DNA of 64,000 nucleotides from positions 124,001 through 188,000 of the forward strand of contig NZ_JAEMHL010000005.1 in assembly GCF_016458305.1 (NCBI RefSeq). Reading direction: 5' to 3'. This document shows, in pieces, positions 36,809 to 45,416 of the stretch; the first letter of the stretch is position 1; each line of letters starts with the position of its first letter. The translations under genes and the position numbers were made by a program. The notes under the pieces are model-generated. The model made no database searches. It was given only the letters and a program-made list of their open reading frames with translations, and was not told the origin of the DNA. The stretch is from Geomonas anaerohicana (GTDB lineage Bacteria > Desulfobacterota > Desulfuromonadia > Geobacterales > Geobacteraceae).

Positions 36809-38755
36809 TTAGATAGCCTCCCACGCTTCGTAGAGAGCGGCGATTTCGGCGCTCAGTTGAGCGTGGCGCTCGCCGGCGATGCGGGCCGCCTCGTGGTTGG
36901 AGAAGAACTCGGGCGCCGCCATTTCCTCTTCCAGCTTGGCCAGTTCCCCTTCCGTCACGCCGATTTTTTCCTCGATTTCCGCGAGCTTGCGTTCGCGTGC
37001 GCGCTCCTCCTTCTGGCGCTGTTTGTCCAGTTCGCGCTGCTGCTGGCGTGACAGGCGCGGGTCGGAGGTTTCCTCAGCCGCCGGCGCGGTGGCCTTCTCT
37101 TCAACTTTGGCCGGGGTTAGTCGCCCGAGGCCGTCCTGACCCGGTGCTCCCGCCGCTCCCGCGGTCTTCTCCAGGTAGTACTCGTAGTCGCCGTAGAAGC
37201 TCTCCAGTTTGCCGCCGCCGACCTCGACCACGCGGGTTGCCAGGCCGTCGATGAAATGCCGGTCGTGGGAGACGAAGACCACGGTGCCGCCGAAGCTCTT
37301 GAGCGCCTCGAGGAGCACGTCCTTGCTGAACAGGTCGAGGTGGTTGGTGGGCTCGTCCATCAAAAGCAGGTTGGTGGGGCGCAGCAAAAGCTTGGCGAGC
37401 GCCAGGCGGTTTCTCTCACCGCCGGAGAGGACGCTGACTTTCTTGTGGATGTCGTCGCCGGAGAAGAGGAAGGCGCCCAGGATGTCGCGCAGCTGCGGCA
37501 CCATGTCATAGGGTGCGTCGGCCAAGAGTTCGTCGTAGACCGAGCGAGAGGCGTCCAGTTCCTGGGCCTGGTCCTGGGCGAAGTAGTCCTTGATGACGTT
37601 GTGACCGTCCTTCACGGTGCCGGAGGTGACGTCGGCGTTGGCCAGCACGCGCATCAGGGTCGACTTGCCGGCACCGTTGTGTCCGACCAGCGCGATCCTC
37701 TCGCCGCTCTCCACGGTAAGGTCGACCTGGTTCAGCACCACGTTGCTGCCGTAGGCTTTCACTACGCCGGTGAGTTCCATGACGGTCTTGCCGCTTTTGG
37801 GCGCGGAGGGGAAGCGGAAATGGATCTTCTTGCGCTCAGGCGGGAGTACGATGCGTTCGATCTTCTCCAGCTGCTTGATGCGCGACTGCACCATGGCGGC
37901 CTTGTCGGCCTTGTAGCGGAAGCGGGAGATGAAGTCTTCCATCTTCTCCACCTCCTCGTCCTGGCGTCGCTTGGCGTCGCGCAGGGCAGAGACCCGCTCC
38001 TCGCGCTGGACAAGATAATTGCTGTAGTTGCAGTGGTAGTCGGTGATGGCGTGGTTCCAGACCTCGGCGATCCGGGAGCAGACCTGGTCCAGGAAGAAGC
38101 GGTCGTGGGAGACCAGCATCACGGAGTAGGGGTAGCCCTGCAGGTAGCCTTCCAGCCAGTTACGTGCCTCGATGTCCAGGTGGTTGGTCGGTTCGTCCAG
38201 GAGGAGCACGTTCGGTTTTTTGAGGAGCAGCTTGGCAAGGGCGATACGCATCTGCCAGCCGCCCGAGAACTCGCCGCATTCCTTCTCCCAGTCGGCGGGG
38301 GAGAAGCCGAGACCGGTGAGGACGTTCCCCACCTCGCTCTCCATGGCGTAGCCCCCCTTGAGGCGGAACTCCTCCTGGAGGTGCCCGAAGCGGTCCAGGA
38401 GCTGGTCGTGTCCCGGTGCGTCGTGCGGTTCGTGCTCCAGGCGGGCCGTAAGCTCGCCGATCTCCCGCTCGATATCCTGCAGTTCGGACAGTGCCGTCAT
38501 CACCTCCGCGAAGAGGGGCTGCCCTTTGGCGACGATGCCGTCCTGCGGCAGGTAGCCGACCGTGCCGCCGCGGGTGATCTGGATCTCGCCGCTGCTGCTT
38601 TCGACCTCGCCGGCGATGATGCGCATCAGCGTCGACTTGCCGGCGCCGTTCTCGCCGACGAGGCCCACGCGCTCGCCCTTTTTCAGGTGCCAGTTGATCT
38701 CGGTGAAAAGCGGTTTGCCCGCGAAATCCTTGGAGAGTTTCTTCAGGTGCAGCAT
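36809..38755 (-). CDS. ABC-F ATP-binding protein (ribosome-associated translation factor type)
   Basis: 648 residues with two ABC domains, Walker [10 protein letters not shown] and GHNGAGKST, signature FSGG and LSGG, Walker [12 protein letters not shown] and [11 protein letters not shown], joined by a charged linker (about 240-310), and a C-terminal coiled coil (about 560-648). No membrane helices. This is the ABC-F family (Uup/YheS/EttA-like), which acts on ribosomes and not as a transporter. Which subfamily is uncertain; the C-terminal coiled coil favours YheS or Uup. Confidence 0.93.
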   Translation of the reverse strand: MLHLKKLSKDFAGKPLFTEINWHLKKGERVGLVGENGAGKSTLMRIIAGEVESSSGEIQITRGGTVGYLPQDGIVAKGQPLFAEVMTALSELQDIEREIGELTARLEHEPHDAPGHDQLLDRFGHLQEEFRLKGGYAMESEVGNVLTGLGFSPADWEKECGEFSGGWQMRIALAKLLLKKPNVLLLDEPTNHLDIEARNWLEGYLQGYPYSVMLVSHDRFFLDQVCSRIAEVWNHAITDYHCNYSNYLVQREERVSALRDAKRRQDEEVEKMEDFISRFRYKADKAAMVQSRIKQLEKIERIVLPPERKKIHFRFPSAPKSGKTVMELTGVVKAYGSNVVLNQVDLTVESGERIALVGHNGAGKSTLMRVLANADVTSGTVKDGHNVIKDYFAQDQAQELDASRSVYDELLADAPYDMVPQLRDILGAFLFSGDDIHKKVSVLSGGERNRLALAKLLLRPTNLLLMDEPTNHLDLFSKDVLLEALKSFGGTVVFVSHDRHFIDGLATRVVEVGGGKLESFYGDYEYYLEKTAGAAGAPGQDGLGRLTPAKVEEKATAPAAEETSDPRLSRQQQRELDKQRQKEERARERKLAEIEEKIGVTEGELAKLEEEMAAPEFFSNHEAARIAGERHAQLSAEIAALYEAWEAI

Positions 38756-38892
38756 GAATTCTTCCTTCCTATCGGTTATGCGTCAAAACCAAACCATTGG
38801 CCACGGAGAAAATCTGAGGAATCATAGGAGGCTGCTTTCCCATATCCTCCCAGACCTCCCAGACCTCCCATAATCTCCCAATGGTTAGGCCT

Positions 38893-39225
38893 TTACTTCT
38901 TGTCTTTGCCCACGAGGTAGTCCGCCAGGATGGTGCGGCTGTGCTCGTCGTCGTGACAGTAGACGCAGAGGTTTTCCCAGTTGCTGCCGTCAGGCGGGTT
39001 GTAGTTGTGGTTGCCGTCCTTGTGGTGCACGGTCAAAAGGTGCAGGTTGGACAGTTCGAACTCGCGCCCGCACTTGGCACAGATCCAGCCGTGCATCTTG
39101 AGCGATTTCTCCCGGTAGTTCTCGGGACGCTGCTGCTCACCACGCATCTTGCGCACCAGTTCGTCGATCTCCTCGGCGCTCTTGGGCGGCACGTTCCTCG
39201 GGCCACGCGGGCGAAATGCGGACAT
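38893..39225 (-). CDS. yajD: YajD-like HNH endonuclease-fold protein
   Basis: 110 residues from the ATG at 39225, after ACAGGAGGATCACCA. Matches E. coli YajD in its core: YREK(S/A)L(K)M, W(I/V)C..C.REF, LTVHHKDG, N(P)PDGSNWE.LC.YCHD.EHS. Two CXXC pairs bind structural zinc and HH with N and H form the HNH nuclease site. The in vivo substrate of YajD is not known to me. Confidence 0.92.
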   Translation of the reverse strand: MSAFRPRGPRNVPPKSAEEIDELVRKMRGEQQRPENYREKSLKMHGWICAKCGREFELSNLHLLTVHHKDGNHNYNPPDGSNWENLCVYCHDDEHSRTILADYLVGKDKK

Positions 39226-39261
39226 TGGTGATCCTCCTGTATATCTGCGTCGTTGTCCATC

Positions 39262-39353
39262 TCCTCCCCCCGGAGGGGGAGGAGGGGAGGGGGGAAGGGA
39301 GCGGGCAGAAGGCAAAGCCCCCCTCCCTGTCCCTCCCCCTCCGGGGGAGGGGA
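39262..39353. repeat. GC-rich inverted repeat, family 3 (copy 2)
   Basis: CTCCTCCCCCCGGAGGGGGAGG at the left (positions 39261-39282) and CCCTCCCCCTCCGGGGGAGGGG at the right, about 50 bp apart, between the HD-domain and yajD-like genes. Confidence 0.75.
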
Positions 39354-39385
39354 CGCATGAGAAGAGGTGCAGTCTCCTGTTGCGT

Positions 39386-39961
39386 CTAGAGGTTCCCTTT
39401 CAAACCGATGGCCTCGGCCTCGGTCTTCATCCCTTCGATGGTGTCGGCGATCAACTCGTTCAGCTCTACTCCCATCATGGCGGCGCCCTTCTCGATGATG
39501 GAACGGTCGGCGCCGGCGGCAAAGGCCTTGTCCTTCCACTTCTTGGTGACGCTCTTCACCGGAAGGTCCAGGATGCTCTTGGAGGGACGCACCAGCGCGG
39601 AGGCGGCCACCAACCCGGTCAACTCGTCGATGGTGAAGAGGGTCTTCTCCAGGTTGGTAAGCGGCTCGACGTCGCTGCAGATCCCCCAGCCGTGGGAAAC
39701 CACCGCGCGGATGTAATCCTCCGGCCACCCCACATTCTTCAGGATTTCCGGCGCCTTGTGACAGTGCTCTTCGGGGTGGCGCTCGTAGTCGATGTCGTGT
39801 GCCAGGCCGATCAGGCCCCACATCTCTTCATCCTCGCCGTACTTCTTCGCCATGTGGCGCATCACCGCCTCTACGGCGAGGGAGTGTCGTCTCATCTGGT
39901 CGCTGGGCAGGTATTCCTCGACAAGTTTCCAGGTCGCCTCCCTGGTCGGTTTGCTACTCAT
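39386..39961 (-). CDS. HD-domain phosphohydrolase
   Basis: 191 residues from the ATG at 39961, after GGAGGACGCTTTT. The HD fold is shown by RRHSLAVE, the metal pair in GLAHDID and a later histidine/aspartate set (CHKAPEI, VVSHGW, IDELTG). Proteins of this family hydrolyse phosphate esters of nucleotides; the natural substrate is unknown. It precedes the yajD-like gene. Confidence 0.88.
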   Translation of the reverse strand: MSSKPTREATWKLVEEYLPSDQMRRHSLAVEAVMRHMAKKYGEDEEMWGLIGLAHDIDYERHPEEHCHKAPEILKNVGWPEDYIRAVVSHGWGICSDVEPLTNLEKTLFTIDELTGLVAASALVRPSKSILDLPVKSVTKKWKDKAFAAGADRSIIEKGAAMMGVELNELIADTIEGMKTEAEAIGLKGNL

Positions 39962-40030
39962 AAAAGCGTCCTCCGTGATGATTGGTCCAGCCTTGGGATC
40001 GTAGTCAAACAAGCCAACAATGTCAATTAG

Positions 40031-40531
40031 CTAAGCCTTGGGCTCCAGTCGGGCGATCTTGGGCTCGTGCCCCTTCTTGTACACCATCAGCGTCCGTTTG
40101 AAGCTGATCACGATGTCTTCTTTCTGGGTGAAGCCGGTGGTCTTGACCGTGACGATGCCGAGGTTCGGCCGCGACTTCGATTCCCGCTTGGCGAGGACCT
40201 CCGACTGTGAGTAGAGGGTGTCGCCCTCGAAGAGCGGGTTGGGGAGGGTGACCTCGTCCCAGCCGAGATTGGCGAATACGTTCTGGGAGATGTCGGTGAC
40301 GCTCTGGCCGGTGACGATGGCCAGGGTGAGGGTGGAATCGACCAGCGGCTTGCCGAACTCGGTCTGCTCCGAGTAGTGCTGGTCGAAGTGGATCGGCGCC
40401 GTGTTCTGGGTCAGCAGCGTGAACCAGATGTTGTCCGTCTTGGTGATGGTGCGCCCCAGCGGGTGCGGGTAGACGTCACCTACTTCAAAATCCTCGAAGA
40501 ACCTGCCGCGCCAGCCTTCCTTGATTGCCAT
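40031..40531 (-). CDS. MaoC-family hot-dog hydratase
   Basis: 166 residues from the ATG at 40531, five bases after GGAGG; an ATG at 40552 lacks a ribosome site. Single hot-dog fold of the MaoC/(R)-enoyl-CoA hydratase type, with FEDFEVGDVY at the start and the hydratase motif region HFDQHYSEQTEFGKP. It probably hydrates an unsaturated acyl-CoA, possibly mesaconyl-CoA-like. Context gives no pathway. Confidence 0.87.
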   Translation of the reverse strand: MAIKEGWRGRFFEDFEVGDVYPHPLGRTITKTDNIWFTLLTQNTAPIHFDQHYSEQTEFGKPLVDSTLTLAIVTGQSVTDISQNVFANLGWDEVTLPNPLFEGDTLYSQSEVLAKRESKSRPNLGIVTVKTTGFTQKEDIVISFKRTLMVYKKGHEPKIARLEPKA

Positions 40532-40581
40532 CTCGACCTCCGGTTTTTTCATAGTAGGTGCGGCGTCCGCCGCGCATCATC

Positions 40582-41523
40582 TCAGTCGGCTGCCGTCTGC
40601 GACCTCACGTAGAGGATGAGCCCGACCAGCGAAAGGGCGACGCCGACCATCCCCGCGGCGCCGGGCCAGGCCCCCCCCAGAAAAAGGATCTCGCCCAGCA
40701 AGGAAAAGATCACTTCGGCGGACTGCGTCGCGTCGACGGCGGAGAGCTCGAAAGGCGTCGTCGCCAGGTGGCGCGCCTTGTAAAAGAGTGTGGTGGCTAT
40801 GACGCCGGAGAAGACGGCGACCACTGCCGTATTGATCAACTGTCCGCCCGAAGGGGGAGGCGGCTGCACGCAGAGCGTCAGTATGATCCAGAACGGGATC
40901 GAGCCGAGCACCATGATCAGCACCCTGGCGACGCTGTCGTCGAGAACGGCTGAGCTGCTTTCTGGGATCCTGGCAATCTTGCCGTGGCGCGCCTCCCATA
41001 TCAGTTGGTTCCCCAAGGGATACGCAAAGGCGGCCACCAGTACGGGCACCACGCCCAGAATGGTTTGGCGGATGGAGGCGGCCGAGGCCTGTTCGCAGGT
41101 GACCAGGACGATGCCAACGAAGATAAGGGCGGTGAACACGATGCCGCGCATCGGGACGCGTTTGCCGAACAGCAGCAATACCAGCGGCGTGGCGAGGATG
41201 GTGGACTGCCAGGTAGTCGCCACCACCCAGCCGGGGGCGAAGGAAGAGCTGAAGGTAAGCAGCGAATAAAAAACACCGAAACCTATGCTGCCGGCCATGG
41301 TCCAGAAGCACCAGTTGCTCCGGAACGCGGAGAAGACGCCCTTGAGCAGACGGGACTTGCCGGCGAGCACCAGCCACAGGCTCAGCATGAAGAACATGTA
41401 GAAGTAGCGCAGGCCGGCCGTCCAGATCCAGTGGCCGCCCTGCAGGCTCATGGCGCGGTTGAGGACGAAGGTGCTGCTGAAGAAGAGGGCTGAGCAGATT
41501 CCGATGAGGATAAGGCGTGTCAT
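40582..41523 (-). CDS. DMT-type membrane exporter (EmrE/pfam13536-like)
   Basis: 313 residues from the ATG at 41523, giving about ten membrane helices in two repeats as in drug/metabolite transporters. The opening ICSALFFSSTFVLNRAMS with a SLQGGHW loop is typical of the multidrug-resistance efflux subfamily. No clear ribosome site precedes the chosen start, and the frame is open 87 bp further upstream. Substrate unknown. The 213-bp upstream gap is shared with the divergent gene at 41813. Confidence 0.83.
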   Translation of the reverse strand: MTRLILIGICSALFFSSTFVLNRAMSLQGGHWIWTAGLRYFYMFFMLSLWLVLAGKSRLLKGVFSAFRSNWCFWTMAGSIGFGVFYSLLTFSSSFAPGWVVATTWQSTILATPLVLLLFGKRVPMRGIVFTALIFVGIVLVTCEQASAASIRQTILGVVPVLVAAFAYPLGNQLIWEARHGKIARIPESSSAVLDDSVARVLIMVLGSIPFWIILTLCVQPPPPSGGQLINTAVVAVFSGVIATTLFYKARHLATTPFELSAVDATQSAEVIFSLLGEILFLGGAWPGAAGMVGVALSLVGLILYVRSQTAAD

Positions 41524-41736
41524 TAGTAACCGGACTTGATGGTTTGTCCCTGCTGCTGGCTGGGCTAAATCTCTGTAGCTGAAATCGTCTTGCAGGTAAA
41601 GGGAAATCAATCCGTGCTATAACGCGACGCCATCCTCTTGTCCCCTTTGCAAGCCCCTGTTTGTCTCCACGCAGTAAACGGCACAAACCAGCGCAAACAC
41701 AGGTGTGAGAGGCTTTCCTACTGGGGCCATTCTGCG

Positions 41737-41765
41737 TTGACAATAGTTGTCTATGATGATACTTT
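41737..41765 (+). promoter_or_regulatory. Sigma-70 promoter with overlapping dyad
   Basis: Consensus TTGACA, 17-bp spacer, TACTTT. Start expected near 41772, about 40 nt before the chosen GTG. A small inverted repeat GACAA-TAG-TTGTC overlaps the -35, a possible operator. Confidence 0.6.
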
Positions 41766-41812
41766 CCGACACGTTCAACGCTTTATACCTTATGCCCGGA
41801 AAGGTTCAACAC

Positions 41813-44080
41813 GTGCATCTTTATAAGATTTTCCGTGCCTCATTCTCGAAAATCCCAGCTGTCCTGCTGCTCATAGCGCTTCTTCTACCCGCGCCCGCCT
41901 TTTCTCTCGATTCTGACGACTCACAGATCTTCATCACCGGGTTCAATGCCTATCAGAAAAGAGACTACAAAACCGCGATCGACAACATGTCCGGGCTGCT
42001 CAAGAAGTACCCGGAAACGCCGCTCAAGGACATGGCGATCTTCTGGCTTGCCAGGGCCCACTACAAGGTCGGTAACAACGCTGAAGCCGGCAAGTACATG
42101 GCTCAGTTCCTCCACGACTATCCCGAAAGCCCGCTGAAGGCGACGGTTGAGGATGAACTGCTCCAACTTGCGGACAAATATCAGAAGGGGCAGCCGATTG
42201 CCGCCGCGCCGAAACCTGCTGCACAACCGGCGCAAGATAAAGCCGCTGCCGAAAAGGCTGCTGCAGAGAAGGCTGCTGCAGAGAAAGCAGTTGCAGCGAA
42301 GACCACCGCTGAGAGAGCCGCTGCGGAGAAAGCTGCCGCTGAGAAGGCTGTCGCTGAGAAGGCTGCTGAGAAGGCCGTTGCTGAGAAGGCCGCTGCCGAG
42401 AAGGCTATCCAGAAAGCCGAGGTAAAGAAGTCGGCCAAGGTTAAAAAGCCGGTTGCCGAGAAGGGAAAGTCGGCCGCTCTTCGTAAGAAGGCCATCGCCG
42501 CTTACAAGGATGTCATCGATCGCTACCCCGGCACCCCCGCCGCCTCCAACGCATCGGCAAAACTGCTGCAGATGGGAATCCCGTACCCTGCCATCAAAGG
42601 ATCCAGCACGCCTGGCGCTGCGGGGGAAGTGACCCAGGTCTTCGAAATCGAGGTGGCCCAGTTTGCCGATGTCGACGTCGAGTTGGGCCCGGCCGCAGAG
42701 ACGTTGGAGGCAGGCAAGTCCTTCGCGATCCCCATGGTCATCGTCAACAGGGGTAACGGCAGCGACAGCTTCACCCTCGAATCGGGTTTCCCGCCGGAGT
42801 ACGGCTTCCACTTCGCGGCCGCATCCACTCCGGATGTCGCCATCAATAAAACACCCGCTCTTGCCGTCGGGGAGAAGTTCAGGCTGGTCGGAGTCGGCAC
42901 CGTTCCACGCGCCAATATCGACGGCCAGAAGAACAGCTACCCGGTGAAGGTCACCTCCTCTTTCGCCAGGGAGGCGTCCCAGACCAGGGAGATCGCACTG
43001 GTCACTTCCGCGCCGCTACTGAGGGGTGTGGTGAAGACGGATAAGACCAGGCTGTTGCCGGGCGAAAAGGTCTCCTACCGTATCTCCCTGCTCAACATCG
43101 GCAGTGCACCGGCACGCGGGATCAACTTCCGTCTCAATTACCCGCCGCAGTACGAGCCGGTGGGACTGCCTGCAGGAGTGAAACAGGAGGCGGGCGCCCT
43201 GGCCATGGGCGGCATGCGACTCAAGTCCGGTGAGAGCCAGGACATCAACGTCACCTTCCGCCTCAAGGACGAGGCCCTCGCCGACCAGGAGCTTTTCGTC
43301 AGGGCGGACCTCCTCAACAGTGACCTGGACAAGAAAGAATCCTTCGTTTCCGCCACCACCGTCGTGCAAAGGGTAAGCGGAGTCACCGCGAGGACCGGCG
43401 CCGGCAAGCTGGCCGTCATCCCCGGGCAGACCGTATCGGTCCCGGTGATCGTCACCAACACCGGCAACGTCAGGGAAGTCTTCTCCATCAAGGCGACCGT
43501 CCCGGCCAATGCCACCTACAACTTCTACGAGGACCTGAACCGGGATGGCAAACGGCAGGCCAACGAACCGATCATCAACCACGTAGGACCGCTCTCACCG
43601 AAGGAAGAGGCGTACGTCATCTTCGAAATTGAGACGCCGGCCAGCGCGGCCGACGGCGGCGCGGCTTCCGCTTCGGTCCGCTTCGACTCCGAGAATGCAC
43701 CCGACCGCTCCGCCGCCGTTCACCTGCAGCTGGCCTACTCCCGGCCGGTGCTGGAGTTGAGTCTGGCTGCCCGCGGCGGCAAGCTCAAACCGGGCGAGGT
43801 TTCCTCGCTGGAACTCAACTGCGTCAACCGCGGCTCCAACCTGGCCAAGCAGGTCACCCTGCAGAGCGTCCTCCCGGCGCAACTCGAACTGGTCGCGGCA
43901 GATCCCTCATTCAGCAGGTTTGACAACGGCGTGTACGTTTGGCGCTTCGACGAGTTGGGCGCTGGCGAAAAGAGGAACATCAAGGTAACCTATCGCGTGA
44001 AGCCGGGCATCGCCGTCGGCACCAGCGTGCAGATGAAGAATTCGCTCTCTTACCAGGATCTCCTCGGGAACAGGTACTAA
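41813..44080 (+). CDS. Secreted TPR protein with an Ala/Lys/Glu repeat and beta-sandwich repeats
   Basis: 755 residues from the GTG at 41813, chosen because GGAAAGG lies eight bases upstream and the result is a clean signal peptide (ending PAFSL); an ATG at 41747 lies within the promoter. TPR-like repeats as in YbgF (about 30-115), then about 60 residues of AEKAAAEKA-type repeat forming a charged helix, a second short TPR-like unit, and about 480 residues of CARDB/DUF11-like immunoglobulin-type repeats (VPVIVTNTGNV, ISLLNIGSAP, LELNCVNRGS). It is probably a periplasmic or surface scaffold. Followed after 1 bp by a LysM protein. Confidence 0.78.
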   Translation: MHLYKIFRASFSKIPAVLLLIALLLPAPAFSLDSDDSQIFITGFNAYQKRDYKTAIDNMSGLLKKYPETPLKDMAIFWLARAHYKVGNNAEAGKYMAQFLHDYPESPLKATVEDELLQLADKYQKGQPIAAAPKPAAQPAQDKAAAEKAAAEKAAAEKAVAAKTTAERAAAEKAAAEKAVAEKAAEKAVAEKAAAEKAIQKAEVKKSAKVKKPVAEKGKSAALRKKAIAAYKDVIDRYPGTPAASNASAKLLQMGIPYPAIKGSSTPGAAGEVTQVFEIEVAQFADVDVELGPAAETLEAGKSFAIPMVIVNRGNGSDSFTLESGFPPEYGFHFAAASTPDVAINKTPALAVGEKFRLVGVGTVPRANIDGQKNSYPVKVTSSFAREASQTREIALVTSAPLLRGVVKTDKTRLLPGEKVSYRISLLNIGSAPARGINFRLNYPPQYEPVGLPAGVKQEAGALAMGGMRLKSGESQDINVTFRLKDEALADQELFVRADLLNSDLDKKESFVSATTVVQRVSGVTARTGAGKLAVIPGQTVSVPVIVTNTGNVREVFSIKATVPANATYNFYEDLNRDGKRQANEPIINHVGPLSPKEEAYVIFEIETPASAADGGAASASVRFDSENAPDRSAAVHLQLAYSRPVLELSLAARGGKLKPGEVSSLELNCVNRGSNLAKQVTLQSVLPAQLELVAADPSFSRFDNGVYVWRFDELGAGEKRNIKVTYRVKPGIAVGTSVQMKNSLSYQDLLGNRY

Positions 44081-44081
44081 G

Positions 44082-44699
44082 ATGGCAACTCGCCGCATCG
44101 TCACCCTCGGCGTTCTCTTTCTGCTTGCCTGCGGCAGCGCCGGGCACGCTGAAGAGATGCTGCTCTACACGCCCAAGCAAGCGACGGGCGCGGAGGCGCC
44201 CGCCTCACCCAAAGAGGGTGTCCTGGTGCGCACGGTGACGGTGCAGCGCGGCGATACGCTGGCCAAACTCTCCCGCAAGCACATCGGCGTGTCCGATTAC
44301 TTCCCCCAGATGCTGGTCTTCAACAAGATAAAGAATCCGGACCTGATTCACCCCGGCGACAAGTTGCTGGTCCCGGTCCCCCCGGGACAGGCGGTGAAGG
44401 CGGAGAAGGCTGAGAAGGCCCCGAAGCCGGCAAAGGCGGCAAAGGCTGGCAAGTCGACGTCGCAACCTGCCGTCCACCGTCCGGCGGTGCCAAAAAAAGC
44501 CGTCTCCGCTGAGCGGCCGCCTGTCAAGCCGGGCGAGCAGGACCTGTTCCAGAGGGGCCAGCGCGCCTATCTCGATCACGACTACCGCGAGGCCCTGGCC
44601 CGCTTCACCGACTTTTTACACAAATTCCCTCGTTCCAGGTTCGCCGCGGATGCCTCTCTGTACCGCGCCGACTGCTACCTGCACTTGTCCGGGGAGTAA
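44082..44699 (+). CDS. LysM and TPR envelope protein
   Basis: 205 residues with a signal peptide ending GHAEE, a LysM domain (about 48-98: VQRGDTLAKLSRKHIGVSD...HPGDKLLVPV) that binds peptidoglycan, a Lys/Ala/Pro linker, and a C-terminal single TPR of the YbgF type (FQRGQRAYLDHDYREALARF). It follows the preceding gene by 1 bp and shares its TPR and Lys/Ala composition, so the two likely form one envelope unit. Confidence 0.85.
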   Translation: MATRRIVTLGVLFLLACGSAGHAEEMLLYTPKQATGAEAPASPKEGVLVRTVTVQRGDTLAKLSRKHIGVSDYFPQMLVFNKIKNPDLIHPGDKLLVPVPPGQAVKAEKAEKAPKPAKAAKAGKSTSQPAVHRPAVPKKAVSAERPPVKPGEQDLFQRGQRAYLDHDYREALARFTDFLHKFPRSRFAADASLYRADCYLHLSGE

Positions 44700-44881
44700 C
44701 AAAGCCCTTCCGCCCGCTTCCAGACCCACACCAGACACCGCGATCGCTGCGGGGGACCTGTTGCTGAAGCACCACGCTCGACCACAGACCCTGCCGCTAG
44801 AACTGCGACTGGAGGGCGGCGGGATCGATTCTTGTGTAATGATATGTATTTATTTGGTTTTTTAAATGGGAGACTTTTGAA

Positions 44882-45364
44882 ATGCAAGAAACGATAGCGT
44901 TTCGGGTAGTGGCAGGTGCGGGTCAGGTTTTGGGAGTATGCGAGCGGGCGGAGTTTGCCTGCGCCGAGCTCTATCACTATTTTGCCAACCTGTTTAAGGA
45001 CGAGCGCGAGATCTTTTACATCTGGTTGAAGAGCGCCCTGGAGCGGGAAAACCGCGCCAGGCTGCTGACCCTGGTCGGCAAGCTTGCGCTGGACGATGTG
45101 ATAGAGGGGGTAACCCTGGAATTGGCGGAGGCGGAAGAGATCCTCGCCAAGGTGCGCGCTATGCTGGAGCTGGCAAAAGAAGAGCCCCCCGAGGTCCGGG
45201 AGGCTCTCCAGCTTGGTATCGATCTTGAGCGCACCCTCGATCGCATCACCATGGAAAAGGTGGTGCAGTTTACCGAGTCGTACCAGAAGTGGTTCCTGGC
45301 CATCATGAACCGTGACCAGATGGAACTTCTGCAGAACGCCTACAAGGAGCTCGGCCGGGACTAG
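44882..45364 (+). CDS. Rubrerythrin/ferritin-like protein
   Basis: 160 residues, all helical, starting after GGGAGACTTTTGA. The opening helix has E-X6-YHYFANLFKDERE, similar to the first iron-binding helix of rubrerythrin-type four-helix bundles, and later glutamates (ERE, FTESY) could complete a di-iron site. No rubredoxin domain. Probably an oxidative-stress or iron protein; the assignment is by motif only. Confidence 0.65.
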   Translation: MQETIAFRVVAGAGQVLGVCERAEFACAELYHYFANLFKDEREIFYIWLKSALERENRARLLTLVGKLALDDVIEGVTLELAEAEEILAKVRAMLELAKEEPPEVREALQLGIDLERTLDRITMEKVVQFTESYQKWFLAIMNRDQMELLQNAYKELGRD

Positions 45365-45388
45365 ACCGGCTGTCGTTACGTCACTACG

Positions 45389-45416
45389 CGGCTACCGGGT
45401 TTCCTGCCGGTAGCCG
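45389..45416 (+). terminator. Terminator overlapping the end of the convergent LysM gene
   Basis: 10-bp stem CGGCTACCGG with CCGGTAGCCG, then TTCAGTTTTG on the plus strand. The stem overlaps the last codons of the gene on the other strand. Confidence 0.7.

Noticed and set aside
38836-38880. CCTCCCAGA repeated three times after the ABC-F gene
   Set aside because: A short simple repeat upstream of the ABC-F start region; too short to call a functional element.
42240-42420. Short repeated units resembling a CRISPR or minisatellite
   Set aside because: These are codon repeats for AEKA within a gene in frame; no spacers.
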